From assembly GCF_000364225.2 (NCBI RefSeq), contig NZ_AQFT02000001.1:372001-436000 (forward strand): DNA of 64,000 nt, in the 5' to 3' direction. The DNA comes from Eubacterium plexicaudatum ASF492. Its GTDB lineage: Bacteria; Bacillota; Clostridia; Lachnospirales; Lachnospiraceae. The translations under genes were made by a program, and so were the position numbers. Under the pieces are notes generated by a model. The model saw only the letters and a list, made by a program, of their open reading frames with translations. It was not told the DNA's origin and did not search any database. Below, in pieces: positions 17,733 to 24,849 of this stretch; position 1 is the stretch's first letter; each line of letters begins with the position of its first letter.

Positions 17733-18367
17733 TGGTTTATCGGTCAGCTGGCGGCACAGCTCAATTGTCTCGCGCAGGAAATCCGGTGTTTCTTTCTGGC
17801 AGTGCTGTTTCCCAACGCGGAGCTGCGTATTGACAAAATAACCTTCTGTTCCTATATAAGCCATGATTGGTGCATAACCATCAAATCCTTTATAGGTACG
17901 GGAAACGCCCTCCTTTTGGTCTTTGAATTATCAAACGGAGTGAAGTCAATGTCCACCGGCACATAGCCATTTTCAAGTGCGGCAGGTTCGATCTTCATCT
18001 CACGCAGCATGTCGATATTTGCCTGAAGGATATCTCCACGCAGGGAATCGCCAATCATATCGAAACGCTGGCGGAGGGTTTCTGCGGATGGAATCGCATA
18101 TGCGATTCCAAGGGCATATTTGTAATAGTCGGGATCATCCATCATTTCGCGGACGGCTTCGTACTGCGGTTTGCCCTGACAGAGCATACCAATATAAGTC
18201 AGGAGAATGTCACCATTTTTTATCTGCTTTTGCAGATACTCATTCGATATAGGTGCCCGATTAATCTTTTTGACAAAGTTGCTTTTGCCAAGAATCTGTC
18301 CCACAAACACAAGTCCGCTGGGTGTAATTAATCGTTCATCACTGAACTCTATATGTATGGTTTTCAT
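17733..18367 (-). pseudogene. IS1380 transposase, N-terminal part
   Basis: ATG 18367 (preceded by ACGGAGG) opens MKTIHIEFSDERLITPSGLV. It continues through the IS1380 N-terminal domain and the first Asp region VPVDIDFTPFDNS. A missing base in the T-run at 17914-17917 shifts the frame; adding it gives KEGVSRTYKGFDGYAPIMAY, the usual IS1380 continuation, to DKPLLI at the junction. The rest is at 11748-12482. Confidence 0.9.
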
Positions 18368-18549
18368 TGCAGTACCTCCGTATAAATTGATACCTTTATT
18401 ATACAGGATATGGTACTGCAATGCATTAAAAAATGAAATATTTGCCATAACCCATTGGGTTAAATACTTGAAATACGCAAATGCTCAGCAAAACAGCATA
18501 AGTACTAGCTTTGGATTTGGAAATGCGAGGCTGGGTTCACGGATTCAGG

Positions 18550-18937
18550 ATTTATAGATGTGTCTGTAGTGGCGGATGCATTCCTGCACAGGGAAACGCG
18601 CAAGATTGATGAAGCGGGGTGTTTTTCTTTTGAAGGCGCCAGATATGAGGCAAGCGCGGCCTTGGCAAACCTGGAGGCTGAAATTGCATATGACCCAATG
18701 AATACGCAGACCATCATGGTTTACTGTAAAGGGACGGAGTCGGTGGCTGCGCACCGGATAGAGATAGGCGCCTATGCGTCAAAGGTTCCGCCTGTGCCTA
18801 TGGGAATGACGGGAAGCATCCCTGAGACGTCAAGGCTGCTGGACGCCCTTGAGAAAAAATACAGGGAAGACCACCGCCAGATGGCGCAAGTCCTGTCTTT
18901 TGAGGATTACGGAAAGGAGGGCGGCCAAAATGTATGA
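18550..18937 (+). pseudogene. Tn-B DDE transposase, 3' part
   Basis: Resumes in frame after the IS1380 with IDVSVVADAFLHRETRKIDE, the Mu-type C-terminal domain, then FEGARYEASAALANLEAEIA and a helical tail ending LSFEDYGKEGGQNV. The stop overlaps the ATPase start by 8 bases. It belongs to 10562-11584. Confidence 0.88.
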
Positions 18938-19745
18938 GACTTTTTTTGAAATGGAGCATACGCCGTTCACCAGGGATATACCGGTGGAGAGGCTTTATAC
19001 ATCGCCAAAGATAGAAAACGCCCTGGGGAGGCTTGTTTATGTTGTGGACCGTCAGATGTTCGCGGTCGTGACGGCGAATCCAGGATGCGGCAAGTCCACG
19101 CTGATACGGATGCTGGACGGGAGGCTTGGCAGGGAAAAATACCTGCTTTTGTACCTTTCGGATTCGAAATTGACGCCTCGGTGGCTGTATGCGGGGCTTT
19201 TAGGGCAGTTGGGCCTTGAGGCGCATTTTTTCAGCGGAGATTCCAAACGGCTGCTGCAGAAAGAGATCGGGTCAGTCTGTGCGGAACAGAAAAAGAAAGT
19301 TGTCTGCGTGCTGGATGAGGCGCACCTTTTAGGGAAGGACATGCTGGAGGAGCTGCGCTTCCTACTGAATTATAAATTTGATTCCAGCAGCCCGATGTCG
19401 CTGGTGCTTGTTGGACAGACGGAGCTGTGGGAGCAGAAGCTGAGGCTGCAGGCTTATACAGCCATACGCCAGAGGATTGACATGAACATTGTTCTGGGCA
19501 GGCTTGACCGTGCAGAGACAGGGAAATATATAGCAGCGCACCTGGCATATGCAGGGGTAAAGCAGGACCTGTTTACCAGCGGGGCGGAGGACGAGGTATA
19601 TAAGATCTCAACAGGCATACCAAGGATGATCAACCGCGTCTGTGAAAAGACCCTGCTGTATGCATACCAGCAGCAGAAACGTTTAGCGGATGAACATATG
19701 GTAAGGTTCGTTGCGGACCATGAGATGCTTGGAGGCATGGAATGA
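18930..19745 (+). CDS. ExeA/TniB-type AAA+ ATPase of Tn-B
   Basis: A 271-residue ATPase beginning MYETFFEMEHTPFTRD. Walker A is TANPGCGKST (about residue 48) and Walker B is VVCVLDEAHLL (about 128). RQRIDMNIVLG is the sensor-like segment. AAAGGAGGG precedes the ATG. It is homologous to the Tn-A ATPase but clearly diverged. The gene is open and overlaps the next by ATGA. Confidence 0.88.
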   Translation: MYETFFEMEHTPFTRDIPVERLYTSPKIENALGRLVYVVDRQMFAVVTANPGCGKSTLIRMLDGRLGREKYLLLYLSDSKLTPRWLYAGLLGQLGLEAHFFSGDSKRLLQKEIGSVCAEQKKKVVCVLDEAHLLGKDMLEELRFLLNYKFDSSSPMSLVLVGQTELWEQKLRLQAYTAIRQRIDMNIVLGRLDRAETGKYIAAHLAYAGVKQDLFTSGAEDEVYKISTGIPRMINRVCEKTLLYAYQQQKRLADEHMVRFVADHEMLGGME

Positions 19746-20092
19746 GCGGCGGGCCAGCAGGAGGCATCCTGTTTCTGTGTACAGGCCCTGCGAAATGGGA
19801 GCCGGATGAAAGGAGATGGAGCGGGGAAATAAAAATAACCAGGCGCAGCGTAAGCATGGTGGAGTTTATAATTTATGGGAGAAGCAGCTGTATGAGCGGC
19901 ATAGTTGGAAAATATATGAGTGGACAGTATATCTGTATTCCTGATATAAACGTGGGATGCCCGCTGAGCAGATTTTCGGACATATTTTGGAATAAGCAGA
20001 GGCTGTCAGCACATATGCAGGAAGCAGATGCAGTAACAACAGCATATGCCCTGAAAGCATTATCTGAATATTTAGGCACAGACTGGCTGTAA
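19742..20092 (+). CDS. Small conserved last gene of Tn-B (DUF6618-like)
   Basis: A 116-residue homologue of 17197-17520: YICIPDINVGCPLSRFSDIF followed by WNKQRL and EADAVTTAYAL align with the Tn-A protein. It starts at an ATGA overlap with the ATPase stop, so expression is coupled. The N-terminus is longer and less conserved. Function unknown; see the Tn-A copy. Confidence 0.7.
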   Translation: MSGGPAGGILFLCTGPAKWEPDERRWSGEIKITRRSVSMVEFIIYGRSSCMSGIVGKYMSGQYICIPDINVGCPLSRFSDIFWNKQRLSAHMQEADAVTTAYALKALSEYLGTDWL

Positions 20093-20455
20093 CAGTATTT
20101 GACTATTCGCAAAAATGATATTAGGCGAAGTGTGCGGAAAGAACAGACAATTTAAAACAGAAGGCGGGAAAAGGCCGTCCGGAGAGTTCCGGGCGGCCTT
20201 GTTGTGTGAATTGTGCAGGAATGAGGAACAATTCTGGGAATGGATCAGAACTGTGGCATCGAGAATTGACAGAAAGTTCCAGACGGAGGTATGGAAAATG
20301 TAGCCTGAATGGTTGATATATGCCAGAAATGAACAGTTGTATATACAATTAGCTGTATGTCAGGAAAATGGGAAAATTTGAGACAGTGAATGAGGTTAAA
20401 TCTGTGACAGATCATGAAGTTATTAACAAAAATAAGGACGCAGGAGGAAACAGCG

Positions 20456-20665
20456 ATGAAAGAAACAGATAATATTGCGAGGATTTCGGTCTGCCCACGA
20501 TGCGGGCAGACTTACCACGGGAGGCCGGCAGTTTCGCGGGCGGACGGCAGAACGCCGCTCTGCCCGGACTGCGGCACCAGGGAGGCTCTGGAGAGCATCG
20601 GGGTGGACGGGAAGGAGCAGGAACAGATTCTGGAAGCCATCCACAGGTGCTACGGCAGGGGATGA
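20456..20665 (+). CDS. Small zinc-ribbon protein (69 aa)
   Basis: Starts MKETDNIARISV after an AGGAGG site. CPRCGQTY (about residue 13) and CPDCGTRE (about 39) form one zinc ribbon. The end is acidic and helical (KEQEQILEAIHRCYG). Small zinc proteins of this kind are common in Clostridia conjugative elements and prophages. It lies directly right of Tn-B and heads a short run of small genes before the terminase remnant. Confidence 0.65.
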   Translation: MKETDNIARISVCPRCGQTYHGRPAVSRADGRTPLCPDCGTREALESIGVDGKEQEQILEAIHRCYGRG

Positions 20666-20694
20666 AAATTATAAAGGCAAAGGAGCGTACAGCT

Positions 20695-21075
20695 ATGGAA
20701 AAAAGGACAGAGGTCATCCAGGAGTGGATTGACGCAAGAAGGGAACGGGGCGAGGCTGCAACAAAATGTATGTTTTACATCACCGTCCCGAAAGACACCG
20801 ACCTTTACAAGGATGAAACCATCAAGAAAATCGAGGGCATCCTTGATAAGAACCATGTCAGCCACGGCCATGTGGATACGGTCTGCGGCGCATGGAACCT
20901 GAACCGGGACTGGATTGAGACGGGCGAGATCGACTGCATTGTGGAATTCTGCGGGGTGTACCCGGTCAATTGGGACATGGACGATGTGGCGGAGCTTGAA
21001 CGGATGGAAACCGAAGGGGAGATCATCGTCCTGGTTGACTGGATAGAGGACGGGAAACACATCCCTAACCATTGA
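20695..21075 (+). CDS. Hypothetical protein (126 aa)
   Basis: AAAGGAGCG precedes the ATG. A soluble acidic protein with no motif I recognise; it has a high content of Asp, Glu and Trp (IETGEIDCIVEFCGVYPV, then NWDMDDVAELERMETEGE). It stands between two small element-type genes and reads on the same strand, consistent with an operon of mobile-element accessory genes. Confidence 0.6.
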   Translation: MEKRTEVIQEWIDARRERGEAATKCMFYITVPKDTDLYKDETIKKIEGILDKNHVSHGHVDTVCGAWNLNRDWIETGEIDCIVEFCGVYPVNWDMDDVAELERMETEGEIIVLVDWIEDGKHIPNH

Positions 21076-21201
21076 AAACTACACAATTTCTCCTGCAGAT
21101 ATTTGCGAAGTATATGTTCAAAATCCGCTTGCTATTATCCGCAGAAAGAGCGAATATGTGTACTACCGAAAGGAAAAACACAGAAAGCGGAGGAGAAAGG
21201 C

Positions 21202-21396
21202 ATGACAAGATTTGAAAGGGATTTGAGAGATGCACAGAAAGGAAACGGAATTGAGGTACTGACGAAACGGAAAGCGGAGCTTGACCGCCTTTGGAAAGAG
21301 GGGAAAGCCTGCAAAAACGGATTCAGGAGGCAGTGCATAGCGCAGGAATACACGAGGCTTAAGGCCGAGTACGATAAGATTGACGCACTTTTCTGA
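21202..21396 (+). CDS. Small helical protein (64 aa)
   Basis: Starts MTRFERDLRDAQKGNGIE after GGAGGAGAAAGG. It is wholly charged and helical, with Arg/Lys throughout, and ends LKAEYDKIDALF. No motif is recognised. Size and position suggest a phage or conjugative-element accessory protein. Confidence 0.55.
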   Translation: MTRFERDLRDAQKGNGIEVLTKRKAELDRLWKEGKACKNGFRRQCIAQEYTRLKAEYDKIDALF

Positions 21397-21511
21397 AATT
21401 AAAACTGGACATTCCAAGAGCGGAGCCGCAAGGCTCTGTGTCTTGTACTGATAGATTACGGCTTGCTGCTGGCAGGCCATTTTTGATGCCGTCTTTGGGG
21501 AGGTGACCGGA

Positions 21512-22390
21512 ATGGCAATGCGAAAACTGAAAAAATATAAGCCGACAAAATTCAAAGCGAAGGACAGCCGCTATGACAAGGATGCCGCCGATTTTGCCGT
21601 GATGTTCATCGAGAGCCTCTGCCACACCAAGGGGACATGGGCGGGGAAGCCTTTTGAACTGATCGACTGGCAGGAGCAGATCATCCGGGATATTTTCGGA
21701 ACGCTCAAGCCAAACGGGTACCGCCAGTTCAACACGGCATATGTTGAGATTCCAAAGAAGCAGGGCAAGTCGGAGCTTGCCGCCGCCGTGGCGCTGCTTT
21801 TGACCTGCGGGGACGGGGAGGAGCGGGCAGAGGTGTACGGGTGTGCAGCCGACCGGCAGCAGGCCACCATCGTTTTTGACGTGGCGGCGGATATGGTGCG
21901 GATGTGTCCGGCATTATCCAAGCGGGTGAAGATACTGGCATCGCAGAAGCGGATCATATACACGCCCACCAATTCCTTCTACCAGGTGCTTTCGGCGGAG
22001 GCGTATTCCAAGCACGGCTTCAACATCCACGGGGTGGTGTTTGACGAGCTGCACACGCAGCCGAACCGGAAGCTGTTTGATGTCATGACCAAGGGTTCCG
22101 GCGATGCCAGGATGCAGCCGCTGTATTTCCTCATTACCACGGCGGGGACGGATACCCATTCCATCTGCTATGAGACGCACCAGAAGGCGAAGGATATTTT
22201 AGAGGGCAGGAAGATCGACCCCACCTTCTATCCTGTGATTTATGGCGCGAATGAGGCGGACGACTGGACGGATCCGAAGGTGTGGAAGAAAGCCAATCCC
22301 TCACTGAACATCACGGTGGGGATGGCAATGAGGGCAGGAAATATTGTTCCCATGAGTGTTATATCAAAGACAGATTCGGAGGTGGGCGGA
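21512..22390 (+). pseudogene. Phage terminase large subunit, N-terminal part fused to xis
   Basis: ATG 21512 follows GGGGAGGTGA. The first about 270 residues are the ATPase of a YmfN-type terminase: Walker A-like IPKKQGKSELAAA (about residue 85), Walker B GVVFDELHTQ (about 180) and the coupling motif LITTAGTD. The protein normally continues with a nuclease domain, but after KANPSLNITVGM the sequence changes abruptly (near 22328). The frame then runs into the excisionase gene without a stop. It is a recombination scar joining prophage DNA to ICE DNA. Confidence 0.8.
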
Positions 22391-22630
22391 ATGCAGAATA
22401 AAAAAAGTGAAGCGGAAAATATAGTGACTGCAAAGGGTGGCCTTGTGCCGGTATGCGAGAAATATACGCTTACCATCAAAGAGGCGGCAGCCTATTTTAA
22501 TATCGGGATTAAAAAAATGCGGAGGATGGCAGAGGAAAACACGGGCAGGTTTTCTGTATTTTGCGGAAACAAGTATCTGATCATCCGCCCCAAATTCGAA
22601 AAATTCATTGATGATTCCTCGGAGATATAA
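22391..22630 (+). CDS. xis: Excisionase-like protein (Tn916-type Xis)
   Basis: The ATG at 22391 (site GGAGGTGGGCGGA) gives a 79-residue protein with the excisionase wing-helix signature: YTLTIKEAAAYFNIGIKKMR, then FCGNKYLIIRPKFEKFID. It directs excision with the integrase. It is in frame with the upstream terminase fragment, so a long fused ORF also exists; the internal start with its own ribosome site is the likelier product. Confidence 0.8.
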   Translation: MQNKKSEAENIVTAKGGLVPVCEKYTLTIKEAAAYFNIGIKKMRRMAEENTGRFSVFCGNKYLIIRPKFEKFIDDSSEI

Positions 22631-22730
22631 ATAGTTTTTATCTGCCAAAAGTAGTTGCTATTTGCCGGCTTTAGAGTGATATATGTTATGACCTCGGAAG
22701 AGGCAGAAATACGGATTGGAGGTTAAGAGG

Positions 22731-22961
22731 ATGAAACCACAGTTGCAGGACAAAGATGTTCTGACCATCCAGGAGGCAGTAGAACATTTCAAGTTGAGCC
22801 GCAGAAAATTTTATGCATTGCTGAAAGAAGAAGGATTGCCTTTTGTTGCCTTTTACTTTAATGGACGGAGACTTATTCTCCGTTCAGAATTTGTGAAGTA
22901 TCTGGCGGGGCATCCGGAAATAAGGAGGAGGGAACCAAAATGTCAGGAAAGCCAGGGATGA
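22731..22961 (+). CDS. Second excisionase-like HTH protein
   Basis: A 76-residue protein with an excisionase/MerR-like helix-turn-helix: VLTIQEAVEHFKLSRRKFY, then FNGRRLILRSEFVKYL. A TTGGAGGTTAAGAGG site precedes ATG 22731. The 3' end overlaps the integrase start by 22 bases. Two excisionase-type genes in a row are unusual; one may come from a replaced element. Confidence 0.7.
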   Translation: MKPQLQDKDVLTIQEAVEHFKLSRRKFYALLKEEGLPFVAFYFNGRRLILRSEFVKYLAGHPEIRRREPKCQESQG

Positions 22962-24217
22962 GACGTGATTCCAAACACAGGGTTCTCCGCAGGGGAGAAT
23001 CCATCCGTGCAAACGGGAAATACCAGTTTAAATACCACATAAACGGGAAACCGCATTTTGTGTATAGCTGGAGGCTGGAGCCTACCGATCCGCAGCCAGT
23101 AGGGACAAAGCCAGACCTTTCTTTAAGAGAAAAAGAAAAACTGATAGGGTATGACCTAGACAACCAATTGGACCCGTTGGGAAAGAATATAACAGTCAAC
23201 GAATTGGTGGAGAGGTACCTTTCCACTAAAACGGGAGCAAAAAATAATACGAAGAATAATTACGGTTTTGTGAAAAACCTGCTGAAGAAGCAGGCGTTTG
23301 GCGATCTTAAGATCTCCAAAATAAAGACATCCGATGCAAAACTGTTCCTGATCAAGCTGCAACAGGAGGATAAAAAAGGCTACAGTACCATCAAAACGGT
23401 TCGGGGAGTGCTGCGTCCCGCTTTCCAGATGGCGGTGGATGATGACGTGCTGAATAAAAACCCCTTCGGGTTTGAACTTGCCGGAGTGGTGGTAAACGAC
23501 AGTGTAACGCGCGAAGCAGTCACAAAAGACCAGATGAGGAAATTCCTGAAATTCGTCCATGATGATGCAGTGTACTGCAAGTATTATGAGGTGGCCTATA
23601 TCCTGTTCCATACAGGCATGAGGATTTCGGAATTCTGCGGCCTGACGCTTTCAGACATCGACCTGGAAAACAGGATTATAAATATCGACCACCAACTGCA
23701 GCGCTCCTCAAGAATGGAGTACATCATTGAAAGCACCAAGACCAATGCGGGAACCAGGAAACTGCCGATGACGGATGATGTGGCGCAGTGCTTCCGGGCA
23801 ATCATTGAGGACAGGGAGCCGCCGAAGCATGAGTGTATCATAGACGGGTATGGAGGGTTCCTTTTTACAGATAAGAACGGCTACCCGGAAGTGGCGATGC
23901 ATTGGGAACACCGTTTCAAACATATGCTGAACCGCTACAATGAGATTTACCGGGTGCAGATGCCGAAGATCACGCCCCATGTCTGCAGGCATACCTATTG
24001 CAGCAATATGGCAAAGGCGGGGATGAATCCGAAAACATTACAATACCTAATGGGACACAGCGATATTGGCGTCACGCTGAACACATATACACATCTTGGA
24101 CTGGAGGATGCAGAGGGCGAATTGAAACGGATGGAAGAATTGGAAAATGCGAGAAAGGAGCTGGGTAAGGCAAAAGGGGAAAACCCCGTGTCGCAGAAAA
24201 TGTTCCGGGCAATTTAA
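22940..24217 (+). CDS. int: Tyrosine recombinase (ICE1 integrase)
   Basis: A 425-residue integrase of the Tn916/ICE type. In order: an N-terminal arm-binding region, a SAM-like core-binding domain (about 75-170: ITVNELVERYLSTKTGAKNN) and a catalytic domain with the Arg in TGMRISEFCGL, a Lys in STKTNAGTRKLPM, HVCRHTY and the Tyr nucleophile in GHSDIGVTLNTYTH. AAGGAGGAGG precedes the ATG. It is homologous to the ICE2 integrase at 42090 and lies about 370 bases from the attachment core at 24593. Confidence 0.93.
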   Translation: MSGKPGMRRDSKHRVLRRGESIRANGKYQFKYHINGKPHFVYSWRLEPTDPQPVGTKPDLSLREKEKLIGYDLDNQLDPLGKNITVNELVERYLSTKTGAKNNTKNNYGFVKNLLKKQAFGDLKISKIKTSDAKLFLIKLQQEDKKGYSTIKTVRGVLRPAFQMAVDDDVLNKNPFGFELAGVVVNDSVTREAVTKDQMRKFLKFVHDDAVYCKYYEVAYILFHTGMRISEFCGLTLSDIDLENRIINIDHQLQRSSRMEYIIESTKTNAGTRKLPMTDDVAQCFRAIIEDREPPKHECIIDGYGGFLFTDKNGYPEVAMHWEHRFKHMLNRYNEIYRVQMPKITPHVCRHTYCSNMAKAGMNPKTLQYLMGHSDIGVTLNTYTHLGLEDAEGELKRMEELENARKELGKAKGENPVSQKMFRAI

Positions 24218-24584
24218 TTGAGGAAATGATAGGAAGGTGCTCTGCTTCGGCAGGGCGTTTTCCATTTGTGTGATAGGGAATGGTATTGAAAATGTGGTGG
24301 TATGAACAGACGACTTCTGCTATAATAAGGAAAGTGTTATGCATCCGTATCGTTAAAAGATGCACACCCCTAAACCTAAAATGCACACCCTGCCCCAAAA
24401 ACCGGAGTAGTTTTGCACCTCCTATCTGACTACGGAAAGACTACGAATGAGGGATGTGATTTGCTACGATTTGCCTCATTTTGCAAAAAATGTAGTATAA
24501 CAGGGGTGATAAAACTAAAAAATATAAGCCCGCAAAACGTGCCAAAACACGGCACTTTCGGGCATTTTGAGAAAGGAAAAAATT
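24218..24584 (+). other. ICE1 right end, noncoding
   Basis: No convincing gene. Short direct repeats of CTACGA/GACTACG type at about 24431-24465 could be integrase arm-binding sites. A GC hairpin (GCCCGCAAAACGTGCC / GGCACTTTCGGGC, about 24530-24563) and a GAGAAAGGA site lie just before the ATG at 24585. Confidence 0.45.
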
Positions 24585-24716
24585 ATGATTAGAATACTTT
24601 TCGTCTGCCACGGCAATATCTTGAAAAGTTCCGGAAAAGCTTGTAAAATCGATTGTTTCACGGTAAAGCAAGGCGCTTACTGCACCACTACTACACCATT
24701 TTTGAAAGAGCCTTGA
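24585..24716 (+). CDS. Chimeric ORF at attachment site (phosphatase N-terminus)
   Basis: The first twelve codons (MIRILFVCHGNI) equal the start of the LMW phosphatase at 43453 (MIKILFVCHGNI). They then run into ICE2 DNA (LKSSGKACKIDC...) and stop after 43 residues. It shows the displaced 5' end of the target gene. The product lacks the rest of the phosphatase and is probably inactive. Confidence 0.7.
   Translation: MIRILFVCHGNILKSSGKACKIDCFTVKQGAYCTTTTPFLKEP
24593..24616 (+). repeat. Attachment-site core, left copy
   Basis: A 24-bp sequence beginning AATACTTTTCGTCTGCC and ending ACGGCAA is exactly repeated at 43461-43484. The copies are codons 3-11 of the phosphatase gene (ILFVCHGN). This is the ICE1/ICE2 junction. 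Confidence 0.9.
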
Positions 24717-24782
24717 TTTGACAAGAAAAAATAGATGCTAAGTGAGTCTTGTTTTTCTGTAGAATTATGAAGAATGTCTCGC

Positions 24783-24821
24783 TATAATGTAAATTGGGTA
24801 GATGAGTTCTACCCAATTTAC
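24783..24821 (+). promoter_or_regulatory. Perfect inverted repeat after a TATAAT box
   Basis: TATAAT at 24783-24788 is followed at once by a 14-bp perfect stem GTAAATTGGGTAGA (24789-24802), loop TGAGT, and its complement (24808-24821). The large gene starts 28 bases later with an AAGAGGTGATGG site. Likely an operator or RNA switch controlling that gene. Confidence 0.6.
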
Positions 24822-24849
24822 TTATAAAAAATAAGAGGTGATGGTGAAA

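Larger units (their letters stand above)
11585..18549 (-). mobile_element. IS1380-family element inside the Tn-B transposase, itself split
   Basis: The ends are perfect 15-bp inverted repeats, CCTGAATCCGTGAAC, with the CC-T tips usual for IS1380. A 5-bp target duplication ATTTA flanks it (11580-11584 and 18550-18554), and removing the element joins the transposase in frame. The length without the nested DNA is about 1.7 kb, normal for the family. Its single transposase gene on the minus strand is split at 12474-17732 by an IS4-like element. Confidence 0.95.
9828..20409 (+). mobile_element. Transposon Tn-B, split by nested elements
   Basis: The left terminus reads TGTCACAGAATTAACC and the right terminus, on the other strand, TGTCACAGATTTAACC: 15 of 16 bases match, in inverted orientation with TGT/ACA tips. 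Without the nested DNA (11585-18554) it is about 3.6 kb, close to Tn-A (3.56 kb), and carries the same four genes in the same order. No matching target duplication is seen: the left flank ends GATTGAT and the right flank starts GATCATG. One side has therefore been rearranged since insertion. Confidence 0.85.

Noticed and set aside
20115..20400. Small frames right of the Tn-B last gene
   Set aside because: They lie within the right end of Tn-B, lack good ribosome sites and have biased composition; no conserved counterpart in Tn-A.
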